Positions 34,659 through 43,185 of a stretch of 64,000 nucleotides of DNA are shown here, one piece after another. The stretch is from Lewinella sp. W8 (GTDB taxonomy: Bacteria > Bacteroidota > Bacteroidia > Chitinophagales > Saprospiraceae), in assembly GCF_004375085.3 (NCBI RefSeq), contig NZ_SNAQ03000005.1, positions 62,001 through 126,000 of the forward strand. The letters run 5' to 3'. The stretch's first letter is position 1; each line of letters starts with the position of its first letter. The position numbers and the translations under genes are program-made. The notes beneath the pieces were generated by a model. The model was not told where the DNA came from. It searched no databases and worked only from the letters and a program-made list of their open reading frames with translations.

Positions 34659-34744
34659 GCCCGGATGGCGGAACTGGTAGACGCGCTGGACTTAAAATCC
34701 AGTTCTCAGTACTGAGAGTACGGGTTCGATTCCCGTTCCGGGCA
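34659..34744 (+). tRNA. tRNA-Leu (anticodon TAA)
   Basis: 86 nt including the discriminator A. The acceptor stem is GCCCGGA/TCCGGGC. The anticodon stem CTGGA/TCCAG holds the 7-nt loop CTTAAAA, giving anticodon TAA (reads UUA). A long variable arm (TCTCAGTACTGAGAG) marks it as class II, and GGTTCGATTCC forms the T arm. CCA is not encoded. It has its own promoter box and terminator. Confidence 0.97.
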
Positions 34745-34766
34745 CGGTAAATGACGGTCCTCATCC

Positions 34767-34792
34767 TAACGGTGGGGGCCGTTATTTTTTTT
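34767..34792 (+). terminator. Rho-independent terminator of tRNA-Leu
   Basis: TAACGG/CCGTTA stem with a TGGGGG loop, followed by eight or nine T. It lies 22 bp after the tRNA. Confidence 0.85.
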
Positions 34793-34805
34793 CGGCAACC
34801 GCGCC

Positions 34806-35036
34806 TTAGCCGGCCACCAATTCCCGCACGTGAAATACGATATTGAGCAGCATCACGGCGGCCAGAGCCAGTCCCAACAGCCGCATCCAGGTGGCATTTT
34901 CCTTCCGGAACTCCTCGGCCCTCTTCCGCACTTCGGGCTTACCGAAGCTGATGAAGCCCCGGGCAAATAGGTACACGTAAAGGCCAATGGCGAAAAAAAT
35001 CACTTCGATTACCAGTCCGGCGACGGATGCATTCAT
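34806..35036 (-). CDS. Small two-helix membrane protein of unknown function
   Basis: 76 residues from MNASVAGLVIEVIFF; the frame opens 37 codons earlier, but that part is polar and unlikely. Two hydrophobic helices (about 4-30 and 52-72) are separated by a charged loop (KPEVRKRAEEFRKENATW). Small proteins of this kind are common beside housekeeping genes in Bacteroidota; I do not recognise a named family. It is divergent from the acyl-CoA carboxylase gene. Confidence 0.6.
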   Translation of the reverse strand: MNASVAGLVIEVIFFAIGLYVYLFARGFISFGKPEVRKRAEEFRKENATWMRLLGLALAAVMLLNIVFHVRELVAG

Positions 35037-35292
35037 GTTTTGGTCGGTTGGGTTGGCGCTAATGTCGTAATTTCCGGCCGACCAATTATTCCACCGTTGG
35101 GTGAGATGGCCAAAAACCTTGATTGATGCAAGATCAGCCTTCACCACGGGCTGAACCCGATCAGGGCTTTGCGGTTAATACAATCCCGTCCGCTTCGTAA
35201 GACCATGCATCGGCACTACCCAAATGTCTTGTGTTTTCCGGGGCGACCACTCCCCTACCCAACAGTATTCTAGCCACTTTAAGACCAAATAC

Positions 35293-36927
35293 ATGACCAA
35301 AGCCGAGCAAACGGCCGCCGCCTACGAAGATGCCATGCTACTCCAGATCAGCAAACTGCGTCACCGCCTGGAGAAAATCCACGAAGGAGGGGGTGCCAAG
35401 CGGATCAGCAAGCAACACAAAAAGGGCAAATTGACCGCCCGGGAAAGGGTTGAGGCCCTCGTTGACGAGGGAAGTGAATTTATGGAGTTTGGCGCGTTTG
35501 CGGGTTACGAGATGTACGCCGATTACGGCGGTTGTCCGGCGGGAGGTGTGGTTACGGGATACGGTCGGGTAGCCGGCCGCCTGTGCGTCATCGTCGCCAA
35601 CGATGCCACCGTGAAGGCCGGAGCGTGGTTCCCCATCACGGGGAAGAAGAACCTGCGGGCTCAGGAAATCGCCATGGAAAATCACCTGCCCATCATTTAT
35701 TTGGTGGACAGTGCTGGTGTATTCCTCCCCATGCAGGATGAGATATTTCCGGATAAGGAACACTTCGGTCGCATCTTCCGTAACAACGCACGGATGAGTG
35801 CACTGGGTATTCCCCAGATTGCCGCCGTAATGGGCAGTTGCGTAGCCGGGGGTGCCTATCTTCCCATTATGAGTGACGAGAGCCTCATCGTGGATGGAAC
35901 CGGAAGCATCTTCCTGGCCGGGCCCTATCTCGTACGGGCGGCCATCGGGGAAAACGTGGACGCCGAAGACCTGGGCGGCGCCGAAATGCACGCCTCCGTC
36001 AGTGGAGTAATCGACTATAAGTGTGAGAACGACCAGACCTGTCTGGCCACCATTCGCGATCTGGTGGGGAGAATTCCCCGTACGGTCGTCACCGATTTTG
36101 ATCGGGACGAATCCCGGAACGCCCCCGGAACCGAAAATACCCTGCTCGGTATTCTTCCCGATGATCGGGCCAAGCCCTACGACGGACGGGCACTGCTCAG
36201 TGCCCTGGTGGACGGCGGAGAGTTCACCGAATACAAAGAGGAATACGGCAAAACGATCCTTTGTGCCTACGCGCGGATCGACGGCTGGTCCGTGGGGATT
36301 GTGGCGAATAACCGCGAGGTAACCAAGAGCGGAAAGGGCGAGATGCAATTCGGGGGGGTGATCTATTCCGACGCCGCCGATAAGGCGGCCCGTTTCATCA
36401 TGGTCTGCAATCAGAAGAAAATCCCCCTGGTCTTCCTGCACGACGTGACCGGGTTTATGGTCGGTAGCCGCTCCGAACAGGGCGGCATCATCAAGGATGG
36501 TGCAAAGATGGTCAATGCCGTGAGCAACAGCGTAGTACCGAAGTTTTCTATCGTTGTCGGTAACAGTTACGGCGCGGGCAACTACGCCATGTGCGGGCGG
36601 GCCTACGACCCCAGGCTTATGCTCGCCTGGCCAACGGCCAGACTAGCCGTCATGGGAGGTTCCCAGGCGGCTAAGGTCCTACTGCAAATTCAGGTCGGTA
36701 GCCGCAAAGCCAAGGGCGAAGAAGTAAGCGAACAGGAGGAAAAAGAACTTCTGGAGAAAATTACCGCCCGCTACGACCGGCAAACCAGTCCCTACTACGC
36801 TGCCGCCCGACTCTGGGTGGATGAGATCATCGACCCCCGGAGCACCCGGCAGTGGATTTCCACGGGTATTGAAGCCGCTTCCTTTGCTCCGTTAGACGAT
36901 TTCAAGGTGGGGGTTCTTCAGACCTGA
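35293..36927 (+). CDS. Acyl-CoA carboxylase carboxyltransferase (beta) subunit
   Basis: 544 residues from MTKAEQTAAAYEDAML; 23 upstream codons do not look coding. Both crotonase-fold halves are present: the N-terminal CoA-binding half (GKLTARERVEAL, GGCPAGGVVTGYGRV, SAGVFLPMQDEIFPD) and the C-terminal biotin half (FHDVTGFMVG, GNSYGAGNYAMCGRAYDPRLMLAWPTA). The SAGVFLPMQ and GRAYDPR versions resemble methylcrotonyl-CoA carboxylase beta (leucine breakdown) more than propionyl-CoA carboxylase. No biotin-carboxylase alpha subunit gene is nearby, so the assignment between these two remains open. Confidence 0.87.
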   Translation: MTKAEQTAAAYEDAMLLQISKLRHRLEKIHEGGGAKRISKQHKKGKLTARERVEALVDEGSEFMEFGAFAGYEMYADYGGCPAGGVVTGYGRVAGRLCVIVANDATVKAGAWFPITGKKNLRAQEIAMENHLPIIYLVDSAGVFLPMQDEIFPDKEHFGRIFRNNARMSALGIPQIAAVMGSCVAGGAYLPIMSDESLIVDGTGSIFLAGPYLVRAAIGENVDAEDLGGAEMHASVSGVIDYKCENDQTCLATIRDLVGRIPRTVVTDFDRDESRNAPGTENTLLGILPDDRAKPYDGRALLSALVDGGEFTEYKEEYGKTILCAYARIDGWSVGIVANNREVTKSGKGEMQFGGVIYSDAADKAARFIMVCNQKKIPLVFLHDVTGFMVGSRSEQGGIIKDGAKMVNAVSNSVVPKFSIVVGNSYGAGNYAMCGRAYDPRLMLAWPTARLAVMGGSQAAKVLLQIQVGSRKAKGEEVSEQEEKELLEKITARYDRQTSPYYAAARLWVDEIIDPRSTRQWISTGIEAASFAPLDDFKVGVLQT

Positions 36928-37009
36928 TGGTTTTCTCTTCCCCGGGTAATGATGGTCGTTATTCCAATTGCCCCCGGGAAAAAAGTGTAACGTTCATCGC
37001 CAAACGAAA

Positions 37010-37047
37010 AGAACCGGCCGTCAAGAGAAATCCTGACGACCGGTTCT
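37010..37047. terminator. Bidirectional terminator hairpin
   Basis: AGAACCGGCCGTCA pairs with TGACGACCGGTTCT (14 bp with one mismatch, 10-nt loop). The left flank is AAACGAAA and the right flank AAACC, so the T-tract quality is modest on both strands. It sits between the carboxylase and the convergent type A secreted protein. Confidence 0.6.
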
Positions 37048-37057
37048 AAACCATAAA

Positions 37058-37085
37058 GCTCCGGAACCTTACCAGTATCCGGAGC
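37058..37085 (-). terminator. Second hairpin after the type A secreted protein
   Basis: GCTCCGGA pairs with TCCGGAGC (8 bp, 12-nt loop). On the minus strand it follows the stop at 37097 and is followed by TTTATGG, so it probably ends that transcript. Confidence 0.55.
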
Positions 37086-37096
37086 CTTAGGGTGGT

Positions 37097-38827
37097 TTAT
37101 TGTCGGACGATGCGGCGGGTCAACTGCCCTTCCGGAGTGGTTACCTGCAGGGTGTAAATCCCCGCAGGATAGGTGGCAAGATCCAGTTGGGCCGACCAGT
37201 TGGGGCCGGTATGGTTGAGGCTTCGCTGGATAATGGTCCGGCCTTGGAGGTCCCGAATACTCAGGACTCCGGTGGAGATCGGGAAATCTTCAATTGACAC
37301 CGTCAGGGCTGAGGACGTCGGATTGGGATAAGCGGTCAGGGCAGCATCCAGTGCCGGCAATTGGGTCACACTCGTGGTGGTGACAATCAGGTTAATGAAG
37401 CAAATTTCCGAATCAGAATTTCCCATTCCGTCGTAAACGATCAGCTCGTAGGCAAACAGAGTGTCGCCGGCCGAAGCAGAAATGACGTTGGGGAAAAGTT
37501 CCACATCCGTGACCCCACAATTATCCGTACTCCGGGCCCCCAATTGACTGATTTCACTGGCGGAAAAGGGAGAATCCACCGTTCCGTCGGGTAAGGTGAT
37601 GGTAGCCCCAACGCATACGGCAACGGGATCTTCGGTGTCGGTAACGCCAACGGTAAAGCTTTGGGCCGAAGTCGTCTGTCCGCAGGCATCCACGACCTGA
37701 TAGAAGTAGGTGGTGTTGGCGCTGAGGTTGTCAATGGTCTGATTAAAGCTGCCCAGCGATTCCAGCTCCGCATTGAACAAGCGGTAGGTGTAGGGCGCGA
37801 CGCCATCGCTGGCGTTCACGGAAATGACTCCATCAATCTCGCCGTCACAACTGGCGTTCGTGATGGTGGCCGTGGCTTCCACCGGTGCCAGAAAACCGCT
37901 GGCCTCTACGGAGAGTTGGAAATCTCCCCGTTCCACGTCAAAGCCTTCCACGACCACGTAGTAGGTACCCGCACACAGGGACCGTTCGATTCGCGACTTG
38001 CGGTTATTACCGCTAACGTCATCGTTCTCAACAAGCAGGTCACCGTTGGCGTCCAGAAGATATAGGCGGGTATCGAAATCGGTGTAATCGTGGTCCGTAG
38101 AGATTACCACATTTTCCCGGTCCTCGTCGATAGAAAATACGTAGTACACGTCGGGAGATGGGTCACCGTACTGGTTACCGTACTGCGTGGCTTCGGGAAC
38201 CCCGGTGGGTTCGGCGGTCTGGCGATTGGAATTGAAGTGATTGCGTTGTCCCAGGGAAACAATGTTGCCGAAAGCCAGGGGATCGTTGAAGGTGTTACCA
38301 TTCACGTGCCGCCAGATCACCCGGTAGCAGAAGTTATACAGGTTGGATATCGGGGGTAACAAGGCATCGCCAACGCATTCCGCCCCCTGATTTCCGGTGT
38401 TCGTTAACCAGCGACTGGAACGGCCCGTTCCGGGCACCGTCTCTCCCGAAATTCTGGCCAACCCCAGGTAGAATACGTCGTCGCCGTCATCGTAGGTACA
38501 GCGCTCCCCACCGTCGTCTTCCCAGGCCCGGAGGCCGATATAAAATTCGCTGGTGAAGGGGACGTTCGTATTTACACTGTTCGTGATCGTGGAGGGGATA
38601 AAGCTGGCACTACTTTCCCCGTCCATGAAGTAGCACAGGGAATGATTGGAAATCGCAGCGGTAGTGGAGGTGCCAAAGGTGAGGGTATATTCCTCTTCGT
38701 TAAAGTCATCATCGAAATTGGCAAAAGCCTCGGTAACCCGCCAGAGAACGTTGATTTCGTCGTTCAGGATTTGGGCGGACATAGCGGTGGAGAGGCACAG
38801 CAAGGTGCCAAGGATAAGCAAGCGCAT
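37097..38827 (-). CDS. Secreted protein with SprB-type repeat and T9SS type A sorting domain
   Basis: 576 residues. A signal peptide (MRLLILGTLLCLSTAMSAQ) is followed by a beta-rich N-terminal region of unknown type (about 20-200) and a pre-peptidase-like C2 module (PDVYYVFSIDEDRENVVIST ... LCAGTYYVVVEGF). Next comes a SprB-like module around 320-390 (TNASCDGEIDGVISVNASDGVAPYTYRLF), then a HYR-like module (TEDPVAVC). The C-terminal domain begins AYPNPTSSALTVSI and ends GIYTLQVTTPEGQLTRRIVRQ, a type A sorting signal. It is cell-surface or secreted, and no catalytic site is visible. The gene stands alone. Confidence 0.85.
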   Translation of the reverse strand: MRLLILGTLLCLSTAMSAQILNDEINVLWRVTEAFANFDDDFNEEEYTLTFGTSTTAAISNHSLCYFMDGESSASFIPSTITNSVNTNVPFTSEFYIGLRAWEDDGGERCTYDDGDDVFYLGLARISGETVPGTGRSSRWLTNTGNQGAECVGDALLPPISNLYNFCYRVIWRHVNGNTFNDPLAFGNIVSLGQRNHFNSNRQTAEPTGVPEATQYGNQYGDPSPDVYYVFSIDEDRENVVISTDHDYTDFDTRLYLLDANGDLLVENDDVSGNNRKSRIERSLCAGTYYVVVEGFDVERGDFQLSVEASGFLAPVEATATITNASCDGEIDGVISVNASDGVAPYTYRLFNAELESLGSFNQTIDNLSANTTYFYQVVDACGQTTSAQSFTVGVTDTEDPVAVCVGATITLPDGTVDSPFSASEISQLGARSTDNCGVTDVELFPNVISASAGDTLFAYELIVYDGMGNSDSEICFINLIVTTTSVTQLPALDAALTAYPNPTSSALTVSIEDFPISTGVLSIRDLQGRTIIQRSLNHTGPNWSAQLDLATYPAGIYTLQVTTPEGQLTRRIVRQ

Positions 38828-39044
38828 GAGTAAGGATTTATCGGGCGAAACGCCCCTGCATTTATGGTATGGCCAACGGCTTAGTGTAACCCATTGACCC
38901 TACAATGATCAGCCCTTTGGGAACGCGAAACCTTCGAATGGTCACGAACGACCGGGGAGAGGTCATGAACTGCCCGATTTATGTCACGAGCTGAAGGTGG
39001 CCATCAGCATCGATGGTAAAGTATCTTTTTCCTACCCTCTTTGC

Positions 39045-39785
39045 TTACAATTGCTCTAATCGATTCAACACCGTTTCCCGGTATCCTTTACTGATGGGGA
39101 CCTCCTGTCCGGACACCAGTAGCGTCATTTCGGTGAGGTTAACGCTCTCCAATAAATCTGCGTTCACGAGATAGCTGCGGTGGCTTTGGACGAAAACCTC
39201 CTCACTCAATTTGCCGGACAACTCGGAAAGCGGAATCCTTACGGCAAATTTTCGGCCCGACCGGAGGTGAATCATACAGTAGCGGCCGTCGGCCGCTACG
39301 TAGGCAATGTCCGCCACCGAGATTTTTTCCAGTTTATTCCCCACTTTGACGAAGAAGGCATTTTGGTGGTGCAAATCGCGTTCCGTGAAGTCCGTTTTCT
39401 CTTCTTCCCCGTCCACAGCGGCCGCCAGGCGGGCAACAGCCAACTCGATACTGCGCTGTAGCTGAATTTCGGTAAACGGTTTGACGATGAAGGCCAGCGG
39501 TAGCACTGATTGTGCCCGGGCAAAGGTTTCGGCGTCCCGCAGCGAAGTGATGAAAATGACGGGTACGGGTCGGTGTGCATTCAGTTGTTGGGCCAGATCA
39601 ATGCCGTCGACGTCACCCGCCAGGTGAATATCGGAGAGCAGCAGATCCGGATGATGGCGGTGAAAGGCATCCAGGCCGGTGAAAGCATCCGGGCAGCAAG
39701 CCACCACAGTATAACCCAGTTTTTCGCACAGAATTTCCAGTTGATCGGCGTAGAGGGGCTGGTCTTCAATGATGAGTATGTTCAT
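39045..39785 (-). CDS. LytTR-family response regulator
   Basis: 246 residues from MNILIIEDQPLYADQL; 18 upstream codons are rejected because the receiver starts here. The receiver has Asp7-Asp8-like acidic residues (IIED), phospho-acceptor Asp52 (LLLSDIHLAGD) and Lys in FIVKPF. The LytTR DNA-binding domain occupies about 140-245 (KLEKISVADIAYVAADGRYC, FVQSHRSYLVN). It binds promoters after phosphorylation. It is divergent from the TPR histidine kinase gene, whose start is 80 bp away; the shared intergenic region is the natural control point of this two-component pair. Confidence 0.92.
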   Translation of the reverse strand: MNILIIEDQPLYADQLEILCEKLGYTVVACCPDAFTGLDAFHRHHPDLLLSDIHLAGDVDGIDLAQQLNAHRPVPVIFITSLRDAETFARAQSVLPLAFIVKPFTEIQLQRSIELAVARLAAAVDGEEEKTDFTERDLHHQNAFFVKVGNKLEKISVADIAYVAADGRYCMIHLRSGRKFAVRIPLSELSGKLSEEVFVQSHRSYLVNADLLESVNLTEMTLLVSGQEVPISKGYRETVLNRLEQL

Positions 39786-39865
39786 AGGCAAACACGCGAC
39801 CAACACAAGGTAGCGGTTATAACGCTTACATTTAACCAATAACCGACCGGAACAACTCCCCCATC

Positions 39866-41992
39866 ATGCCTCGCTCTGTATTCCTCGGCCTGCTCGTCAT
39901 CGTACTCGCTTCGGAAATACCCGCCCAGACCACTGAAATAGACAGTCTCTTTACGGAACTGGCACGGCATCGTAGCCGGGGAGAGCAAACGGAAGAATGT
40001 ATCGCCCTGCGGCAGCTCAGCGGACTGATCTACGCTACGGGAGATTACGCCCTTGCCATGCAGTACGCCGACTCCGCGCTTGCGGTCCTGCCACCAGGCC
40101 GACCCGACCTGGAAAACCACCTCAATTTCATTCAATACTCCATTGCCGCTCAACAATGGGCCGCCTACCCGGAAGAACACGTAAAACTGCTGGATACCGC
40201 CTACAACTATCTGGTAACCCTGGAAGATTCGGAGCTCGAGATTCCCTTCCTTAATTATTACGGTTTTCAGCTATCCAGTTACGGGTACCAGGCCAGGGCT
40301 TTCCCCCTATTGAAGCGGATTGACACCCTTGCGCAGGGGTATCCCGGCAAATTTGCTGAAGCCCGGCTCGCCAGCTATGACCGTCAGCTGGACCTGTATA
40401 AAAATGAGGGAAACTACGCGGAAGCCACGCGGGCCTTCCGCAAGTTCCGGGATCTATGGGGAGACCGGCCGGCTAATTCCAATACCATCTCCCTGTGGAA
40501 TAATTACGCTGCCGTGTTGTGGGCTACTGGCGACAAGGAGCAATACCGCCGGGCCATGCGACGTGGGCTGAACGAAGCGCTCGCCATTAACGACAGTACG
40601 AGTACCGTCGCGACGCTCACCTCGATGGCTGCCAATTTCCTTCAGGCGGGGGAACTTGATTCGGTGCCCATCGTTCTGGAGCGAGCGCGGGTCTTTCTGA
40701 ATCCGGAGGAAAACCCCGGGGGCCGGATTGCCATCCAGCGTAACTACGCTACCTATTACAATGGCCGGGGAATGTTTGAACGGGCGCTTTCAGAATTAGA
40801 GCCGCTCGCGGAGATGTGTCAACCGTTGTCCGCCCCACCCGACTGCCGGTACGTCTACTACGAAATTGCCCGTAACCTGGATACCCTGAAGCGTTATGAC
40901 GAAATTCCTCCGGTTTTAGCCGCCTCCCTCGAGCAGGCCCGCCGTCAGGGGGATACCCGATTAGCGTCCATTTCTCACTGGTTTCTCGCCCGGATCGAGC
41001 GGGCCCGGGGACGGCCCGAGATCGCCATTGATCACTTCATGGAACACGCCGCCCTTCAGGACGTGATCTACGACGAGGACCTCCAACAAGCCATCGCCAA
41101 CGAACGCACGCTCCAGGAGGTGGAAGAAGAACGCTCCGCCCGCGACCGGGCGGAGCTGGCAACGGCGCTTGCCCGGTCACGCAGTCGATCGTTCCAATTA
41201 CTGGCCCTTGCGCTTGGCGGACTTTTGCTCGTTGGTGGGCTCCTGCTGTGGCTCCTCTCCCGGGCGAGAACGAAACTGCGGGCCAATAATGAACGCCTGG
41301 CGGAGTTGAACGCTACCAAGGATAAGTTCTTTGGCCTCATCGCCCACGATCTGCGGGGCCCAATCGTCGCGTTGCAGGGTGTTGACGAACAGGTCAACTT
41401 CCACCTCAGCCGTAACCGTCCGGAAAAAATCAAGACCGTGGCGGCCAACATCAGCACCACGGCAAATGGACTGGAGCACTTGCTGAACCAGTTGCTGCAG
41501 TGGGCCCTGCTCCAAACGGGCATGATCCCCTATGCTCCCGAAGAAGTTTCGGTAGCACAAGTATTTCAGGACAACCTGACACTTTACCGGGAAATGGCTA
41601 ACACGAAGGGTATTAGCCTGACCGTCTCTGCTTCGGAAGACCTCACCGTTTTTAGCGATCCACGGGCGGTAGCCACCATCGTTCGAAACCTACTGAACAA
41701 TGCCCTGAAGTTTACCCCTCCAGAAGGAAACGTTAACCTGAGTGCAGCAGTCCACCATGATAAAATTCTCATCGAGGTAACGGATACCGGAACAGGCATG
41801 GCCGACGGGCAACTGGACCAGCTCTTCCTGCGTCCGCAGCGCTCCCGCCAGGGCACGGCGGGGGAAACTGGCGCTGGACTCGGTTTACAGTTGGTGCGGG
41901 AGCTTACGGAGCTCAACCGGGGCCGCATTGAGGTACAAAGTTCGCTAGGAACAGGTACGGCTTTTCAGGTTTGGCTGCCCGCCCACTCCTAA
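39866..41992 (+). CDS. TPR-containing membrane histidine kinase
   Basis: 708 residues. A signal-like N-terminus (SVFLGLLVIVLASEIPAQ) is followed by TPR-like helices to about 410 in the periplasm, a coiled segment, one membrane helix at about 447-467 (LLALALGGLLLVGGLLLWLL) and a cytoplasmic kinase. The HisKA region has FFGLIAHDLRGPI with phospho-His near 494. The HATPase_c region has N-box NLLNNALKFTPP and G boxes DTGTGM and GAGLGLQL. LytTR regulators more often pair with LytS/YehU-type kinases; a TPR-HisKA partner is typical of Bacteroidota. The signal sensed is unknown. Confidence 0.9.
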   Translation: MPRSVFLGLLVIVLASEIPAQTTEIDSLFTELARHRSRGEQTEECIALRQLSGLIYATGDYALAMQYADSALAVLPPGRPDLENHLNFIQYSIAAQQWAAYPEEHVKLLDTAYNYLVTLEDSELEIPFLNYYGFQLSSYGYQARAFPLLKRIDTLAQGYPGKFAEARLASYDRQLDLYKNEGNYAEATRAFRKFRDLWGDRPANSNTISLWNNYAAVLWATGDKEQYRRAMRRGLNEALAINDSTSTVATLTSMAANFLQAGELDSVPIVLERARVFLNPEENPGGRIAIQRNYATYYNGRGMFERALSELEPLAEMCQPLSAPPDCRYVYYEIARNLDTLKRYDEIPPVLAASLEQARRQGDTRLASISHWFLARIERARGRPEIAIDHFMEHAALQDVIYDEDLQQAIANERTLQEVEEERSARDRAELATALARSRSRSFQLLALALGGLLLVGGLLLWLLSRARTKLRANNERLAELNATKDKFFGLIAHDLRGPIVALQGVDEQVNFHLSRNRPEKIKTVAANISTTANGLEHLLNQLLQWALLQTGMIPYAPEEVSVAQVFQDNLTLYREMANTKGISLTVSASEDLTVFSDPRAVATIVRNLLNNALKFTPPEGNVNLSAAVHHDKILIEVTDTGTGMADGQLDQLFLRPQRSRQGTAGETGAGLGLQLVRELTELNRGRIEVQSSLGTGTAFQVWLPAHS

Positions 41993-42018
41993 GCTAGTGG
42001 ATGCCAACACTCAGAACC

Positions 42019-43185
42019 TCACACCCTATTCAGCTGCCTTACGGCCGCCACCAACTGATCCAGTTCCCCGAAAGTATTAAACACGTTCAGCGTTACCCGG
42101 ACGCCCTTGACGGTCGGTGTATCAATCGCGACCGTCCAGATGTTGAAGCGCTCCAGCAGCGCAGTATGCAATTCTTTTGGCGAAAGGTGCCGCATGCCGA
42201 AGTTGGCGATTCCGCAATACCGCCGGGAATCTTCCGGTGTGTTCATCAGGACCTGGTCGAAAGCACGGACCCTGCTCGTCCAGTAAGTGGTCAACTCCCG
42301 CAGCCGGTCTTCTTTCCGCTGGGGACCCATGGCGGTATAGTAATCGATCGCGTCCGGGATGGTCAGGTCCGTAGCCGCCGGGTGGGTGCCCGTGTGGTTG
42401 AGTTTTTTGATGTCGTCTTCTCCGAAATTATAGTCGGCGTAGGTGGGCAGCACCTCCGGGATCAGGGCTTCGCGTACGAATAAGGCACCACACCCCAGGG
42501 GCGCGCTGATCCACTTGTGCAGGCTGGTTCCGTAGAAGTCGCAGTCCAGGTCCCGCATCGAGACCCCGATCTGTCCCACCGCATGGGCCCCGTCGACCAA
42601 CACTTGGATCCCGCGTTCGCGGGCCAGGGCGCAGAGCTTTTTGATCGGTAGAATCTGTCCCGTCAGGTGAATGATGTGCGGCACGAGAATCATCCGGGTT
42701 TTCGGGCTCATCTTTTCGGCGTAGACGTCAAGAATCTGCTGATCGCTCTGCGGATTCAGGGGGACGTTGACGATTTTGGTTTCCACCCCTTCGTATTCCC
42801 GCTGAAACCGCAGCATATCGATCATTGAACCGTAATCGGTGTAGGAGAGGATCACTTCATCTCCCCGTTCCCACCGCAGCCCACTGATGATGGTGTTCAT
42901 CGACTCGGTGGTGTTACGGGTGAGGATCAGCTCTTCCGGAGCACAGTCCATCACCCCCGCAACGCGGGCCGCTACGACGTCCTTGTCCTCAAACAAGCGG
43001 GTCCGCATGTACAGCGAGCCCCGCCGGTTCAACTCCTCCACGTGCCGCTGAAAGGCCCGTAAGACCGGACGGGGCATGATGTTGTAGTAACCGTTTTCCA
43101 GGTAAACGACGTCGTCGGGAAGATCATAGTCTTTCCGAATCTTTCGCCAGAATTTAGCTGTATGGTCCGCGGAGAAGAACCTCAT
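42019..43185 (-). CDS. Class V aminotransferase (isopenicillin-N epimerase-like)
   Basis: 388 residues of a fold-type I PLP protein. PLP Lys224 lies in TSLHKWISAPLGCG, and the Asp that contacts the pyridine N lies in VLVDGAHAVGQ. The pattern VYLENGYYNIMPRPV near the N-terminus and the overall length resemble isopenicillin-N epimerase/cysteine desulfurase-like enzymes that act on secreted or peptide substrates. There is no signal peptide. Its ATG overlaps the stop of the Asp-box protein by four bases (ATGA on the minus strand), implying translational coupling. Its substrate is unknown. Confidence 0.82.
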   Translation of the reverse strand: MRFFSADHTAKFWRKIRKDYDLPDDVVYLENGYYNIMPRPVLRAFQRHVEELNRRGSLYMRTRLFEDKDVVAARVAGVMDCAPEELILTRNTTESMNTIISGLRWERGDEVILSYTDYGSMIDMLRFQREYEGVETKIVNVPLNPQSDQQILDVYAEKMSPKTRMILVPHIIHLTGQILPIKKLCALARERGIQVLVDGAHAVGQIGVSMRDLDCDFYGTSLHKWISAPLGCGALFVREALIPEVLPTYADYNFGEDDIKKLNHTGTHPAATDLTIPDAIDYYTAMGPQRKEDRLRELTTYWTSRVRAFDQVLMNTPEDSRRYCGIANFGMRHLSPKELHTALLERFNIWTVAIDTPTVKGVRVTLNVFNTFGELDQLVAAVRQLNRV

